Source: Candidatus Freyrarchaeum guaymasense (GTDB lineage: Archaea; Asgardarchaeota; Jordarchaeia; Jordarchaeales; Freyrarchaeaceae). Taken from it: a DNA stretch of 64,000 bases. A model generated the notes under the pieces. It searched no databases and was not told the DNA's origin. It saw only the letters and a program-made list of their open reading frames with translations. This document shows positions 52,884 to 62,605 of this stretch, in pieces (positions within the stretch are counted from its first letter, which is position 1; each line of letters opens with the position of its first letter). The DNA is taken from NCBI GenBank assembly GCA_030587405.1, contig JAUQZD010000050.1:124001-188000 (forward strand). Reading direction: 5' to 3'. The translations under genes were made by a program, and so were the position numbers.

Positions 52884-55619
52884 TTAAAAATTTAGAGGAG
52901 TTGAGTGGTTTGATTTAAGGGAAAAATGTTTCACTAACCTTTCTTTAGCCGCCGTTTCTTTCGAAATCTTCCTCTGATACGCTTTCTTAAGTTCATAGAG
53001 CAGGATTATAGTCGATGCCGCTAAAAGCACTGTAACCCAGTCCCGTACCGATAGGGGGAACGTCTTAAACAATGGCTGGAGGCTGGGTACGTATATTACA
53101 AGAAGCTGCAATACGAACGAAACCATTAATGCTAGTACTAAATACTTATTCGAGAAAGGATTCAACTTAAAAATGGAGATTTTCTCTGACCTGTAGTTTA
53201 TAGCGTTGAACAGTTGAAACATTATTAAAGTTACAAATGCTAAGGCCCGGGCTTCTTCGTAATTAAAGCCGAATTCATTCCAGAGCCTCGTGGAGTAAAC
53301 AAGCAATGTTACACAGGCCATTAAAATGCCGCAGCCGGCGAGCTCCATAGCTGACCCCTTAGTTATCATGGGGGTCTTCGGGTTTCGGGGAGGCCGTTTC
53401 ATTATGTCTGCCTCAGGTGGCTCCACGGATAAGGCAAGGGCTGGAAAACTATCTGTAACCAAGTTTATCCATAAGATTTGAGCTGCTGTTAAAGGCAATG
53501 GGAAGCCGAGGACCATCGCAACGAATATTGTTAAGAGCTCACCTGCATTTGTAGCAAGCAGGTAAAAAACTGATTTCCTGATGTTTTCGTATATTGTTCG
53601 TCCTTCCTCAACTGCTGTAACTATCGTAGCGAAGTTATCATCGCTAAGTACCATGTCCGCGGCTTCCTTGGACACGTCTGTTCCTGTAATGCCCATTGCT
53701 ACGCCTATATCCGCCTTCTTCAGTGCTGGAGCATCGTTTGCCCCGTCGCCTGTCATCGCGACCACGTGCCCCTTGTTTTTAAGGGCAGAGACTATTTTCA
53801 GCTTATGCTCGGGGGAAACGCGGGCGTAGACTGCTACGTCATCAACAACCTCTTCAAGCTCGCTGACATCCATCTCCTCTAGTTCAACTCCTGTCAGCAC
53901 TTGCTTTCCTTCCTCAAATATTCCAACCTCTCTGGCGATAGCCTCAGCCGTCCACACATTGTCTCCCGTAATCATGACGACCTTTATTCCTGCATCCCTG
54001 CATTTCTCAACTGAATGTTTAGCCTCTTCCCTTGGAGGATCCATTATTCCAATCAATCCAAGAAATATTAAGTCATCTTCAACTTCCTCCATGCTGTACT
54101 TGCTCCGCATTTCAACTTCTTTGTATGCCACTGCCAAGACACGCAATGCCTTTTCGGCCATCACATGGTTTTCTTCTAGTATCTTGTTCCTACGCTCATC
54201 ACTCATCCGTTTGATTTCACCATTTTCCATGAAGTATGAGGAAGATTCCAAGATCACTTCAGGTGCGCCTTTAACGCAGACAATGGCACGTTCATCCATC
54301 CACTTGTTGATGGTTTCCATCCGCTTACGTTCGGGCTCAAAAGGAAACTCGTATATTCGGGGGTTTTCCTCCCTTAACCGCCTTACGTCTATTCCTAGAT
54401 CTAACGCTGCTAGGAGTAATGCACCTTCAGTTGGATCTCCTATGATCAGCATGTTTCCATCTTCGCTTTTTACCTCAGCATCGTTGCATAATGTTGCAAT
54501 TTTAAATAAAAAAGATAAATGCTGCAGCTCGGTGTCGGATGTTTTTTCGACTTCTCCTTTTTTAAGGGGTATTCTCTTATCTGGAATGAAAACTTCACGT
54601 ACAACCATTTCATTCTTAGTTATTGTTCCAGTCTTATCGCTGCATATAATCGTCGCGCATCCGAGGGTTTCCACCGCAGGAAGCTTTCGAACTATAGCGT
54701 TCTTCTTCGCCATCCGCTGAACTCCCAGCGCAAGGGTGATCGTAACTATCGCCGGTAAGCTTTCAGGAACCACAGCTACCGCGAGGCTTACAGATGCCAA
54801 GAAAAGCTCAAGCACCTCCGTTCCTCTCAGAAATCCTGCCAAAAAGATTATCCCACAAGCCATTATAACGATTAAGCCGAGTTTCCTACCGAGTTCCCCT
54901 AACCTTTTCTGAAGTGGAGTCTCTTCTTCTTCGACTGTTTGGACGAGGGTGGCGACTTTTCCTAGCTCGGTTTTCATGCCGGTAGCAACGGTAATTCCCA
55001 TTCCGCGACCTTTGACGACGACGGTTCCCATATACGCCATGTTTACTCTGTCGTTAAGTGGTGTTTTCGCATCTAAAACAGCGTCCGCATTTTTTAAGAC
55101 GGGAGTAGATTCGCCTGTTAACGTGGCCTCGTCAATTTGCAGGTTTAGTGTTTCAATGAGTCTTAAGTCTGCGGGTACACGGTCACCCATTTCTAGCAGA
55201 ACCAGATCCCCAGGAACAATTTCTCTAGCAGGAATTTCAACCTTCTCGCCGTTACGTATAACCTTAGCGTGAGGAGCAACGAGCCTCTTTAGTGCTTCAA
55301 CAGCCTGCTCCGCCTTATATTCTTGGTAAAAACCTAAAAGGGCATTCATGAGGAGGACGAAGGATATTACCCCTGCGTCAGCTAGGTCGCCTAAAACAAG
55401 AGAGATCAAAGCTGCAATTATTAAGATAAGAATTAAGAAACTTTTAAATTGGTCTAGGAACATGGTAGCCAGCGAGCGCTTACCTGCTTCCTCGATCTCG
55501 TTAAAACCGTACTCTTTAAGACGGGAGCTAGCCTCATCGGAAGTTAGCCCCTTTTCAGTTACTCTCAATTTCTTAAATGCCTCATCTATCCTGAGGGAAT
55601 GCCACATGACAGCCATCAC
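52884..55619 (-). CDS. P-type cation (Ca2+-like) ATPase
   Basis: A 911-residue P2A-type ATPase. The N-terminal cation-ATPase domain is followed by TGES (about residue 173). The phosphorylation site ICSDKTGTITKNEM is near 335, KGAPEVIL near 482 and the hinge TGDGANDAPALKKADIGVAMG near 625. About ten transmembrane segments are present, with M4 PESLPAI and M6 NLVTDSFPALAL resembling the SERCA calcium site. The GTG 55619 start follows GGGAG. It exports Ca2+ (or Mn2+) from the cytoplasm. Confidence 0.94.
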   Translation of the reverse strand: MMAVMWHSLRIDEAFKKLRVTEKGLTSDEASSRLKEYGFNEIEEAGKRSLATMFLDQFKSFLILILIIAALISLVLGDLADAGVISFVLLMNALLGFYQEYKAEQAVEALKRLVAPHAKVIRNGEKVEIPAREIVPGDLVLLEMGDRVPADLRLIETLNLQIDEATLTGESTPVLKNADAVLDAKTPLNDRVNMAYMGTVVVKGRGMGITVATGMKTELGKVATLVQTVEEEETPLQKRLGELGRKLGLIVIMACGIIFLAGFLRGTEVLELFLASVSLAVAVVPESLPAIVTITLALGVQRMAKKNAIVRKLPAVETLGCATIICSDKTGTITKNEMVVREVFIPDKRIPLKKGEVEKTSDTELQHLSFLFKIATLCNDAEVKSEDGNMLIIGDPTEGALLLAALDLGIDVRRLREENPRIYEFPFEPERKRMETINKWMDERAIVCVKGAPEVILESSSYFMENGEIKRMSDERRNKILEENHVMAEKALRVLAVAYKEVEMRSKYSMEEVEDDLIFLGLIGIMDPPREEAKHSVEKCRDAGIKVVMITGDNVWTAEAIAREVGIFEEGKQVLTGVELEEMDVSELEEVVDDVAVYARVSPEHKLKIVSALKNKGHVVAMTGDGANDAPALKKADIGVAMGITGTDVSKEAADMVLSDDNFATIVTAVEEGRTIYENIRKSVFYLLATNAGELLTIFVAMVLGFPLPLTAAQILWINLVTDSFPALALSVEPPEADIMKRPPRNPKTPMITKGSAMELAGCGILMACVTLLVYSTRLWNEFGFNYEEARALAFVTLIMFQLFNAINYRSEKISIFKLNPFSNKYLVLALMVSFVLQLLVIYVPSLQPLFKTFPLSVRDWVTVLLAASTIILLYELKKAYQRKISKETAAKERLVKHFSLKSNHSTPLNF

Positions 55620-56076
55620 AATTCTACTCCCTATTACATTACTTCTCCTAATCCTAATTAGGGAAGCAACGTCCTGTCAACCATTTGTTAAACCGAAGTT
55701 AAAACAGGAGATTACTTTTCAGCATGGCAGCCGTCAATTAAGAACCTTCCGACGTTTACTAAAAAATTTTACCATTAATGCCTTGCTACATGAGTTTGCT
55801 TCCTACATCTGACTTCCTTCCTAATTCTTAACGTTTTACGTTTTTCATTTTGCTGAGGGAGCTTATTAAATGCAAAACATAGAGACAGAAGAAAATGTGA
55901 GTGGGGTAATATTGTTGATTGGTCTTTCCAACGATGAATTAGCAATCGTAGGTGAAAGTTCAGATGCAGAAGGGTAACAGGCGGCAAGGCAACGATACGA
56001 AACCTTTTTAGGAAAGTCCGCGGTTAAGGACTTCGTAATTCTGCAATGTTCGAGTTGCTTAGTAGGGGGAGCAAGA
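55620..56076. other. 457-nt intergenic region before trm112
   Basis: It contains one small candidate ORF (55870-55977, listed separately). A perfect hairpin AAGTCC-gcggttaa-GGACTT (about 56014-56033) lies upstream of trm112, whose own ribosome binding site GGGGGAG (about 56065-56071) is 5-6 nt before its ATG. The remaining 250 nt next to the Ca-ATPase start shows no gene. Confidence 0.4.
55870..55977 (+). CDS. possible 35-aa small protein
   Basis: ATG at 55870 is preceded by GAGGGAG at a good distance (8 nt) and opens a 35-codon frame ending TAA at 55975. It starts MQNIETEENVSG and continues with a hydrophobic stretch VILLIGLSNDELAIV. The frame is in phase with trm112 but separated by this stop. 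No bulge-helix-bulge around the stop was found. It could be a small protein, a leader peptide or chance. Confidence 0.25.
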   Translation: MQNIETEENVSGVILLIGLSNDELAIVGESSDAEG

Positions 56077-56670
56077 ATGCGGTTGTGGTTGCTCGACATT
56101 TTGGCATGTCCGGCTGATGGATGCAAATATTATCCCCTTAAGCTTTCAATTTTCGAGTGGGAGCGCGACGACGAGAAACGCATATCCAGTGTGGCTAAAG
56201 GCTACGTTTCTGGTGACGTGAAAGCGATTAAGAAGGAATTGAAGGACAACGTGAAAATTGATGAAGAAAAGGGCGTCATTGAGGACGAATTAGTTAGGAA
56301 GCCTCTTGACGTCAAAAAATACGTTGACGCCTTCAAGGAAAAGATAGAGAGTATATTTAAGCATATAACGGATCTAACAGGAGCATCATCTGAGCTTATA
56401 ACAGACATCGTAAACTTTAGGGCTCCCGCAAAGTTGGACGAGAAGCTTGAGAACATGGTGTACTTGGCGAACTGGCTTGCGTTTAAAGTTAACGTGAAAA
56501 GCGGCGTTTTGATTTGTGAGAAGTGTGGAAGGTGGTATCCAATCATTGAAACAATACCGCACATGTTACCAGATGACCTTCGTAACAAGAAGGAGGACAA
56601 GGAGTTTCTAATGGAATGGAAAGATAAGCTCCCAGAGAGGATCTTAAAGTCAGAGGGGATAACAACATAA
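56077..56670 (+). CDS. trm112: Trm112-family methyltransferase activator, with long insertion
   Basis: A 197-residue protein. The two halves of the Trm112 zinc-binding domain are recognisable, MRLWLLDILACPADGCKYYPL at the start (residues 1-21) and CEKCGRWYPIIETIPHMLPDDLR (spanning about 146-168). They are separated by a helical insert of about 110 residues. Trm112 stabilises and activates several RNA and protein methyltransferases. The start is supported by GGGGGAG. Confidence 0.85.
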   Translation: MRLWLLDILACPADGCKYYPLKLSIFEWERDDEKRISSVAKGYVSGDVKAIKKELKDNVKIDEEKGVIEDELVRKPLDVKKYVDAFKEKIESIFKHITDLTGASSELITDIVNFRAPAKLDEKLENMVYLANWLAFKVNVKSGVLICEKCGRWYPIIETIPHMLPDDLRNKKEDKEFLMEWKDKLPERILKSEGITT

Positions 56671-56725
56671 CACTAAGAGATAAGGAGAAGGATTTAAGAG
56701 ATAAAAATGATAAAAAAGCTTCCCC

Positions 56726-57895
56726 CTAAAATAGGGGAGCATGGGAGGATATTGTTTTTTTAACGGAGTTAACTATGCCTTTAACTACTGTTAGTATTTT
56801 TTCTCTCTCGTATGAGAGAGGAGGCCTTTCATTGTCATACATGCTCTCGGGTTCGTGGGGGGTTTCTCCTATTTCAAGAGCGTTTCTTACGTAAAGCTCC
56901 CTCCAGAAGTACGGGGTCTCCTTTGGAGGGGTTACACCTAGGATCTTACACGTAATTAACGTCCATGCCTTAGCTACGCACCCTATTTCGTATCCTCCTC
57001 CACCGAGAAGAATGAGTTTTCCTCCGGTTGTCTTATGGGCAAGATCGTGGAGGATTTCGATTATCTTCTCGTAGCAATCCAAACTTACAGCTTCCGTCGT
57101 TAGCGGATCTCTAAAGTGTGTGTCGACGCCGCATTGCTGGATTATTATTTCTGGCTTATAGGATTCTACTAGCGGGGGAACTATTTCCTTGTACGCATAA
57201 AGGTATGCTTCCGTAAAGGTGTATGGAGGCAGAGGAACATTAACAGAGTACCCCCTTCCCTCTCCAGCCCCAACCTCTTCGATGAAGCCACTTCCAGGGT
57301 AAAGGAATCGCCCATCTTCGTGAAAAGACACCGTAAGAACACTAGGATCCGAGTAGAATACTTCCTGCGTTCCATCTGCATGATGACAATCTATATCTAC
57401 GATCATTATTCTTTTAAATCCATGCTTCTTTTGGAGGTACCTTGCTGTTATTGCCACATCATTGAAAATGCAGAAGCCTGCAGCTCGGTCCCTAGCAGCA
57501 TGGTGAAGCCCTCCCCCTATGTTGAACGAGTGGAGGACGCGGCCACCGACAATCAGCTCAGCGGCTTTAATGGATCCGCCTACGATGAGGGACGATGCTT
57601 CAAACATCCCCCTGAAAGCAGGGGTGTCACCGTAGTCAAGGTATCCTCTACCCAACTTGTCCATTTCCTTAACGCGCTGGAGGTATGCGTCACTATGAAC
57701 CAGTTTGAGCTCGTCTAGGCTCGCCATTCTGGGCTCAACGAGCACTAGGTCAGGATGATCTAGGAGGCCTATTTCCCTCATGAGTTCTACTGTAAGCTTG
57801 AGTCTCTGAGGACGTAGAGGATGGCTTTTCCCTAGGAAATACTTTAAGTATTCGTCGGAATAGACTAGAGCAACCTTTCCAGTCAAAGGCAACAC
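56726..57895 (-). CDS. histone deacetylase / acetoin-utilisation (AcuC) family protein
   Basis: A 389-residue class I-type HDAC-like hydrolase. Conserved: GGGLHHA (about residue 128), the metal-binding DIDCHHADGTQEVFY (about 165), SFHEDGRFLYPGSG, QCGVDTHFRDPL and LGGGGYEIG. All zinc ligands appear present. Archaeal members may deacetylate lysines or small acetylated amines. The start is ATG 57895. Confidence 0.92.
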   Translation of the reverse strand: MLPLTGKVALVYSDEYLKYFLGKSHPLRPQRLKLTVELMREIGLLDHPDLVLVEPRMASLDELKLVHSDAYLQRVKEMDKLGRGYLDYGDTPAFRGMFEASSLIVGGSIKAAELIVGGRVLHSFNIGGGLHHAARDRAAGFCIFNDVAITARYLQKKHGFKRIMIVDIDCHHADGTQEVFYSDPSVLTVSFHEDGRFLYPGSGFIEEVGAGEGRGYSVNVPLPPYTFTEAYLYAYKEIVPPLVESYKPEIIIQQCGVDTHFRDPLTTEAVSLDCYEKIIEILHDLAHKTTGGKLILLGGGGYEIGCVAKAWTLITCKILGVTPPKETPYFWRELYVRNALEIGETPHEPESMYDNERPPLSYEREKILTVVKGIVNSVKKTISSHAPLF

Positions 57896-57959
57896 CCGCC
57901 ATCCTCCTGAACTTTTAAAAGACTACCTTAATAAGCTTACGTTGGTGGAGGTGGTGGAA

Positions 57960-58511
57960 ATGGACAGAGGGGAGGCCTTATCGCTCGTTAAAGAGCATGT
58001 TAAGAATCCGAGGCATTTCAAGCATGTGTTAGCCGTTGAGGCTATTATGAGGGAAATTGCTAGGGAGGTTGGAGGGGACGAGGAGAAGTGGGGGTTAGTG
58101 GGGCTATTACATGACCTTGACTTCGACTTGACTGAGGGTAACCCTGAAAAGCACACTCAGATAGCAAGTGAGATCCTAAAAGGCAAGGTTTCAGACGACA
58201 TCATCAGAGCGATCAGGTCCCATAACTTCGAACATACCGGGGAGAAGCCGGAGACGCTCCTCGAGAAATTCTTGGTGGCATCTGATGCAGTATCGGGGTT
58301 GATAGTGGCTACAGCGTTGGTTATGCCGGGTAAGAAGCTTGAAGAGGTGAAAGTTAAAAGTTTAAAGAAAAAGTTTAAGGCGAAGGATTTTGCACGTGGT
58401 GTTGACCGAGAGAGAATCCTTTTCTGTGAGGATGCAGGAATGCCGCTTGACAAGTTTCTAGAAGTTGCCTTAAGAGGGATGAAGAAGATAGCAGAGCAAA
58501 TAGGGCTTTAA
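57960..58511 (+). CDS. HD-domain phosphohydrolase
   Basis: A 183-residue HDIG-like protein. The metal ligands are His in HFKHVLAVEAIM, HD in LLHDLDFD (about residue 47) and RSHNFEHTG (about 80), with DAVSG near 105 providing the last aspartate. ATG 57960 follows GGAGGTGGTGG; an in-frame start at 57942 is less likely. The substrate is unknown; the family acts on phosphomonoesters and nucleotides. Confidence 0.88.
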   Translation: MDRGEALSLVKEHVKNPRHFKHVLAVEAIMREIAREVGGDEEKWGLVGLLHDLDFDLTEGNPEKHTQIASEILKGKVSDDIIRAIRSHNFEHTGEKPETLLEKFLVASDAVSGLIVATALVMPGKKLEEVKVKSLKKKFKAKDFARGVDRERILFCEDAGMPLDKFLEVALRGMKKIAEQIGL

Positions 58512-58538
58512 TCCTTCCAAAGGGAAAGAAGAAGGGAG

Positions 58539-58973
58539 TTAGTGAACTACAAGCACGTCCCTTTTACTCCACCTGATCACCTTCTGAGCCGTGCTTCCCA
58601 GAACGATCCTTTTCACCCCAGTTAGCCCTCTTGTTCCCATAACTATTAGGTCTACGTTTTCTGTCTCGGACACGTCAACAATAGTATCTGCTGGGTCACC
58701 GAAGAGAACTAGCTTCACAACGTCTTCCACGCCTTTTCTTTTAGCTTTCTCCTCAGCTTCACCCAGCATCTTCTCGGCTGACTGGCTTAAGTAGCTTTTC
58801 ACTAGGTCGTATGATGATTCCGAGTAGTTCTTTACTATCTCAAAATCTTCGGTTTTAATAACATTCAGGAGGATAAGTTGGGAGCCACATAACTTTGCAA
58901 ACTCTATTGCCTTTTCTAACGCACGCTCCGCGGTCTCCGAGCCATCCAACGCTACAAGCATTTTCTTATACAT
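58539..58973 (-). CDS. universal stress protein UspA family
   Basis: A 144-residue Usp-domain protein. It begins KKMLVALDGSETAERAL and ends with the ATP-binding loop MGTRGLTGVKRIVLGSTA (G-2X-G-9X-G-S/T type), so it probably binds ATP. ATG 58973 has GGAGGG 6 nt upstream; the frame is open to 59006. It converges on the HD-domain gene with a 27-nt gap. Confidence 0.92.
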   Translation of the reverse strand: MYKKMLVALDGSETAERALEKAIEFAKLCGSQLILLNVIKTEDFEIVKNYSESSYDLVKSYLSQSAEKMLGEAEEKAKRKGVEDVVKLVLFGDPADTIVDVSETENVDLIVMGTRGLTGVKRIVLGSTAQKVIRWSKRDVLVVH

Positions 58974-59071
58974 CTTAGACCCTCCAGAGAAACAGGATAA
59001 AGGCAATTTAAAGATTTAATTCCCAGAAGAAGGGTTTTCCTATTTAAATTTTGTAGGATCGGCGAGCGCGG

Positions 59072-59347
59072 CTATCCACCATGAGTAACTGCTAAAAGGG
59101 TTATCACGTCTCCATCACGTACAATGGTTTCCAATCCTCGAAGTAGCCTTACATCTTTGTCGTTAAGCAGGACGAGTATCCCGGGTGCGATTTTCTCGCC
59201 TTCAATTATCATGTCACGTAAACGTTGCCCTTTAAAAGCAGCTAGGAGCACATCCCTGACTGTGCCCCCATCGTTAACCTTTACCTCCAAGATAGAAGTG
59301 TTGAGTGCCCTTGCTAGTGACGGGAAAAGCTTTAACTTGACCTTCAC
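59072..59347 (-). CDS. MoaD/ThiS/SAMP-type ubiquitin-like protein
   Basis: A 91-residue beta-grasp protein ending LLAVTHGG; the terminal Gly-Gly is the activation site for adenylation/thiocarboxylation by an E1-like enzyme. Core strands are KVKLKLFPSLARAL, VNDGGTVRDVL, then IAPGILVLLNDKDV and DGDVITLL. GTG 59347 behind GAGGG is preferred; an ATG at 59422 would add 25 residues. It may donate sulfur for molybdopterin or tRNA thiolation, or act as a protein modifier. Confidence 0.88.
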   Translation of the reverse strand: MKVKLKLFPSLARALNTSILEVKVNDGGTVRDVLLAAFKGQRLRDMIIEGEKIAPGILVLLNDKDVRLLRGLETIVRDGDVITLLAVTHGG

Positions 59348-59493
59348 CGTGAAACCCTCGTAGATGTTAACCCCCTTGAAAGTGGTGGGTGACAGTGCGT
59401 CGGGGGAGATGCATTTCATCATGGCCTGAAGGCTCCGTCCAGGTCAGTTTCCCTCATCCGCATGAACCCTTATAGATGGAGGGCTAATAAAAG

Positions 59494-60672
59494 TTAGCGG
59501 TTTCCAATAATTTTCCTTTTTATCAGGTTTAGTGCGACAAGAGGCAACGCGTCCATAATCACCTTCTTGCAACTTTTGCGTCCAATAATTAAGTCAGAAA
59601 TTACTCTTTGTAGGCTGGATGATGAAGTATTCACTACGCCGCTTCTTCTTTCCATGAAAAAGTTTCTAAGCCATAAGCTCCACTTCATGTCGCTTCCAAT
59701 CTCTGCTTTAAGCCGCCTGTCGTACTGTTCCATGCGCTTCTCTGAGGGGTTTTCCTCCTCATACGCTTTAACCACCACCTCGGCTCCAATTAAGCCGCTT
59801 TTCATTCCATAATACATTCCCTCCCCCGTAATTGAGGACACCGCCCCAGCAGCGTCGCCAACAACGATAGTCCTCCACCCAGAGATTTTACCCATTATTC
59901 CGGAGAGGGGAACTAAGGCTGCTTCAAAACGTAGAATTTCTCCTCCTCTCAGTTTAGGGGAGGATAAAGGATGCTTACTAAAAAGATAGTCTAAGTATTT
60001 CTTTAGGGGGGAGGTGACCTTTGACAGTAGGGCTCCTACACCAATGACTACCACGTTTCTCCTTGGGAACATCCATCCATAACCGAATGGTGAAATATCG
60101 CTACCATAATAGAAATGATTTCTATATCCGAAAACTTCATTCACCCTCTCCTCGTTCATCCTCACTAAGTACTGGACGCAAAGTCCAAGCTGATCTTTCC
60201 GCCACCGCCAACCCATTACTCTTCTTGCAAGGGAATGTACTCCATCAGCAAAAACGACGAACTCGGATATGTAATCTCTTTTCCCGGTGCCTTTAACGTA
60301 GTCGTCATCTACGTAAACATTTAATATTCTCTCCTTGGTTACAATAGTGCCTCCAGCCTCCTCAACCCTTTCAGCGAGATAACGCCCTAAACCACTTCGA
60401 TCCACGTTTCCTCCTACCCTCTCATTATAGTCGACGTGAAAGCATCCCTCTCTTAGCGCCACGAGAACGCCATAGATTTCCCTTTCAACCACCTTGGGGC
60501 TTATCCTAAATTCTCTTAAGGCCCTCTCGGTCAGCATGCCTCCACATGGCTTATCCTTGTTAGGAGTCTCGTTCTTGTCGGCTACCACTACACTCAACCC
60601 TGCCTTAGCGAGACGCTCAGCACATATTAATCCGGCAGGACCGCCGCCGACAACTAAAACGTCACATTTCAA
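59494..60672 (-). CDS. geranylgeranyl reductase family flavoprotein
   Basis: A 392-residue FAD-dependent reductase, probably saturating the geranylgeranyl chains of archaeal lipids. The N-terminal FAD site is VLVVGGGPAGLICAERLAKA. The conserved KPCGGMLTERAL and the second FAD motif VVGDAAGAVSSITGEGMYYG (about residue 275) are typical. The frame opens at a TTG overlapping the upstream TGA (60687), but TTG 60672 has GAGGG 7-8 nt upstream and fits the family N-terminus. It is in an operon with the nucleoside phosphorylase gene. Confidence 0.88.
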   Translation of the reverse strand: MKCDVLVVGGGPAGLICAERLAKAGLSVVVADKNETPNKDKPCGGMLTERALREFRISPKVVEREIYGVLVALREGCFHVDYNERVGGNVDRSGLGRYLAERVEEAGGTIVTKERILNVYVDDDYVKGTGKRDYISEFVVFADGVHSLARRVMGWRWRKDQLGLCVQYLVRMNEERVNEVFGYRNHFYYGSDISPFGYGWMFPRRNVVVIGVGALLSKVTSPLKKYLDYLFSKHPLSSPKLRGGEILRFEAALVPLSGIMGKISGWRTIVVGDAAGAVSSITGEGMYYGMKSGLIGAEVVVKAYEEENPSEKRMEQYDRRLKAEIGSDMKWSLWLRNFFMERRSGVVNTSSSSLQRVISDLIIGRKSCKKVIMDALPLVALNLIKRKIIGNR

Positions 60673-60683
60673 GGGTATATCCC

Positions 60684-61436
60684 TCAAATACTTATTCTTG
60701 ACAAGGCTTCAAGCCCTACGCTCACTGCAAGATCCAATCCTTCAAAGACCTCTTTCTTAGTAATAGAGTTGAAAAGGCGTTTCCCAGCTATGGGATTGTC
60801 GCTAACCGACATGATAGAGCCACATTTGATCCCGTGTATTCCGCCGACCGTGAATAGGGCTGATGTTTCCATGTCGATGCCTATACACTCCAAGCCTATG
60901 GCTTCCTCTAATAACTCCTTGGTCTCCCTGAAAAGCGCATCGGTCGTCCATACATGTCCAACGTGAAATCTAATGTTTCTCTCAGAAGCACACTTAGAAA
61001 GTAGTTGTGTTATGCTTCTGTCACCTTCCACAAAGCCCTCCTTAACGTAATGCTTGGTTGTGCCGTCCCCTGTGTAGGCTTTATCGGCTACTAGTAAATC
61101 GCCCAGCCTTATGTTCCGCCTGAGGGCGCCTGCAAAATCGCTTCTTACAATAGCTCGGACACGTGCCATTTGAAGTGCTTCGACAACAACTGCCGTTGCG
61201 GGGCAGCCAATTCCTGTCGGCACAACAGAAACGGGTACGCCTTCATAGTAGCCACGAAACGTTTCTCCTCTCTCCTCTACTCTCTCCAACATTTGCACTG
61301 CTCTTTGTGTTGCAATTTTGGTTGCTGTCAGAAGAACCCTCTTTTCAACCTTACCTGGACGGCAACCTAGGATAGCATATACCATCCTAGCCTCTCGAGG
61401 AAGAAGTCTTGCAAGTCTAATAGCGTATTTTAGCAT
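60684..61436 (-). CDS. nucleoside phosphorylase (uridine phosphorylase-type)
   Basis: A 250-residue PNP/UDP-family enzyme for nucleoside salvage. Conserved segments are GYYEGVPVSVVPTGIGCPATAVV, given as residues about 63-85, then IVRSDFAGAL, and GIDMETSALFTVGG (about residue 186), the purine/uridine recognition segment. The start is ATG 61436. Its stop lies 12 nt inside the downstream reductase frame region, indicating co-transcription. Confidence 0.88.
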   Translation of the reverse strand: MLKYAIRLARLLPREARMVYAILGCRPGKVEKRVLLTATKIATQRAVQMLERVEERGETFRGYYEGVPVSVVPTGIGCPATAVVVEALQMARVRAIVRSDFAGALRRNIRLGDLLVADKAYTGDGTTKHYVKEGFVEGDRSITQLLSKCASERNIRFHVGHVWTTDALFRETKELLEEAIGLECIGIDMETSALFTVGGIHGIKCGSIMSVSDNPIAGKRLFNSITKKEVFEGLDLAVSVGLEALSRISI

Positions 61437-61525
61437 TCTTCCACGCCTCAGCCCTAAAAAACCATTTTGGCACCTTGCTAATTAAATGATTTACCGTTTT
61501 AACGTTTCCAAATAAAAAAAGAGAG

Positions 61526-62380
61526 TTAAAGGATGAAGGAGAGGAGAAGTTTTACTTCGTCACCGAATACTCCTGACAAGAATATGAACTGGCGAAGTAT
61601 TCTTTCTGGCTCCGAGAATTGCGGTATCCTGCCTAAGAGGCCATGCAGGGTTGCGCTTATAACGTCAAAGTACATGGCAGCCAGGAGGGAGATGTACACT
61701 GCAGACATGATGGAGGTTAGCAGCATGAAGAGGCAGAACGGTCTTTTCACTATTCCTCCTTTAAAGTATGCGAGTAAGACCGCTGCCATGAGCACCGTGA
61801 GAACTAACGCGTGTATAGCGTACTGTCCTTCAACCGTAGCCAGTACTATTATCACCGTGAATAATATGGATGAGGTTGTAACTGCCATGTAGTCGGTTCT
61901 TGAAAGCTCTTCTTCTCCTCTGAACCAAGATTCAAGCAGGATGCCGCCGATCATCAGTCCGAAGAACCCTGTGTAAATAAGCTGGTGGCCTAGCATCTCG
62001 TCGAAGTAGTATGTCGGCGTGTAAAGGGAATAGAGGTAAATGATGGCTTCTGGGTTCGTGGCAACCTTGGGGGTTATGAAGAGCATAAACTCGTTTTCAG
62101 CCATCAGAACTTCTATGTGGTTGGCTGTGAAGTGCATTCCGTAACCTACGAAGAAGATCATCAAGGAAAGTATGAGCAGAAGGTCTAAAAGAATTCCTCG
62201 CTTCCCAGTTTTAGACGTGCCCTCCGAGAGCACTCTGTAAAAACCATAGAACATTAAAGTGATGTATGGCCCCTGGATAAGAAGGTCAAACCAGCCCCCA
62301 AAGCCTCCAAAGTTTGCCGCTAGCGATATTAAGAAGAACGAGCCGATCAGTATGATGCTCCATTTAGCTATCTTGTTCAA
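61526..62380 (-). CDS. unknown polytopic membrane protein (about 8 TM)
   Basis: I do not recognise this 284-residue protein. Hydrophobic segments are visible near residues 8-27, 35-50, 64-85, 110-118, 135-150, 165-185, 190-210 and 215-245. Possible metal or cofactor ligands within helices include H84 and H89 (MHFTANHIE) and H132. It resembles small integral proteins without a named family. GGGAGG precedes ATG 62380. No operon partner is apparent. Confidence 0.7.
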   Translation of the reverse strand: MNKIAKWSIILIGSFFLISLAANFGGFGGWFDLLIQGPYITLMFYGFYRVLSEGTSKTGKRGILLDLLLILSLMIFFVGYGMHFTANHIEVLMAENEFMLFITPKVATNPEAIIYLYSLYTPTYYFDEMLGHQLIYTGFFGLMIGGILLESWFRGEEELSRTDYMAVTTSSILFTVIIVLATVEGQYAIHALVLTVLMAAVLLAYFKGGIVKRPFCLFMLLTSIMSAVYISLLAAMYFDVISATLHGLLGRIPQFSEPERILRQFIFLSGVFGDEVKLLLSFIL

Positions 62381-62605
62381 TGTTTAACCTCCCTTTCCGT
62401 AGTAAAGAACCTGTTGCTGAAAAGGTGAATTTTAGTGTTTCGACTGTGTTAGAGAGGCGGTATTCCGGGACAGATGCTCCACGGTGATTTGCAAGAGATT
62501 AGGGTGATGCTTCTGAGTCCGAGAGGAGAAGAAAAAGATAAAACCAATATATGTTGTAGATGTTAGTTTAACTTGGATAGGAGTATGGTTTTTGGAGAGG
62601 GTGGG

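Noticed and set aside
55975..56076. An intron joining the 35-aa ORF to trm112
   Set aside because: The frame is in phase, but trm112 has its own ribosome binding site and complete N-terminus, and no BHB could be drawn around the TAA.
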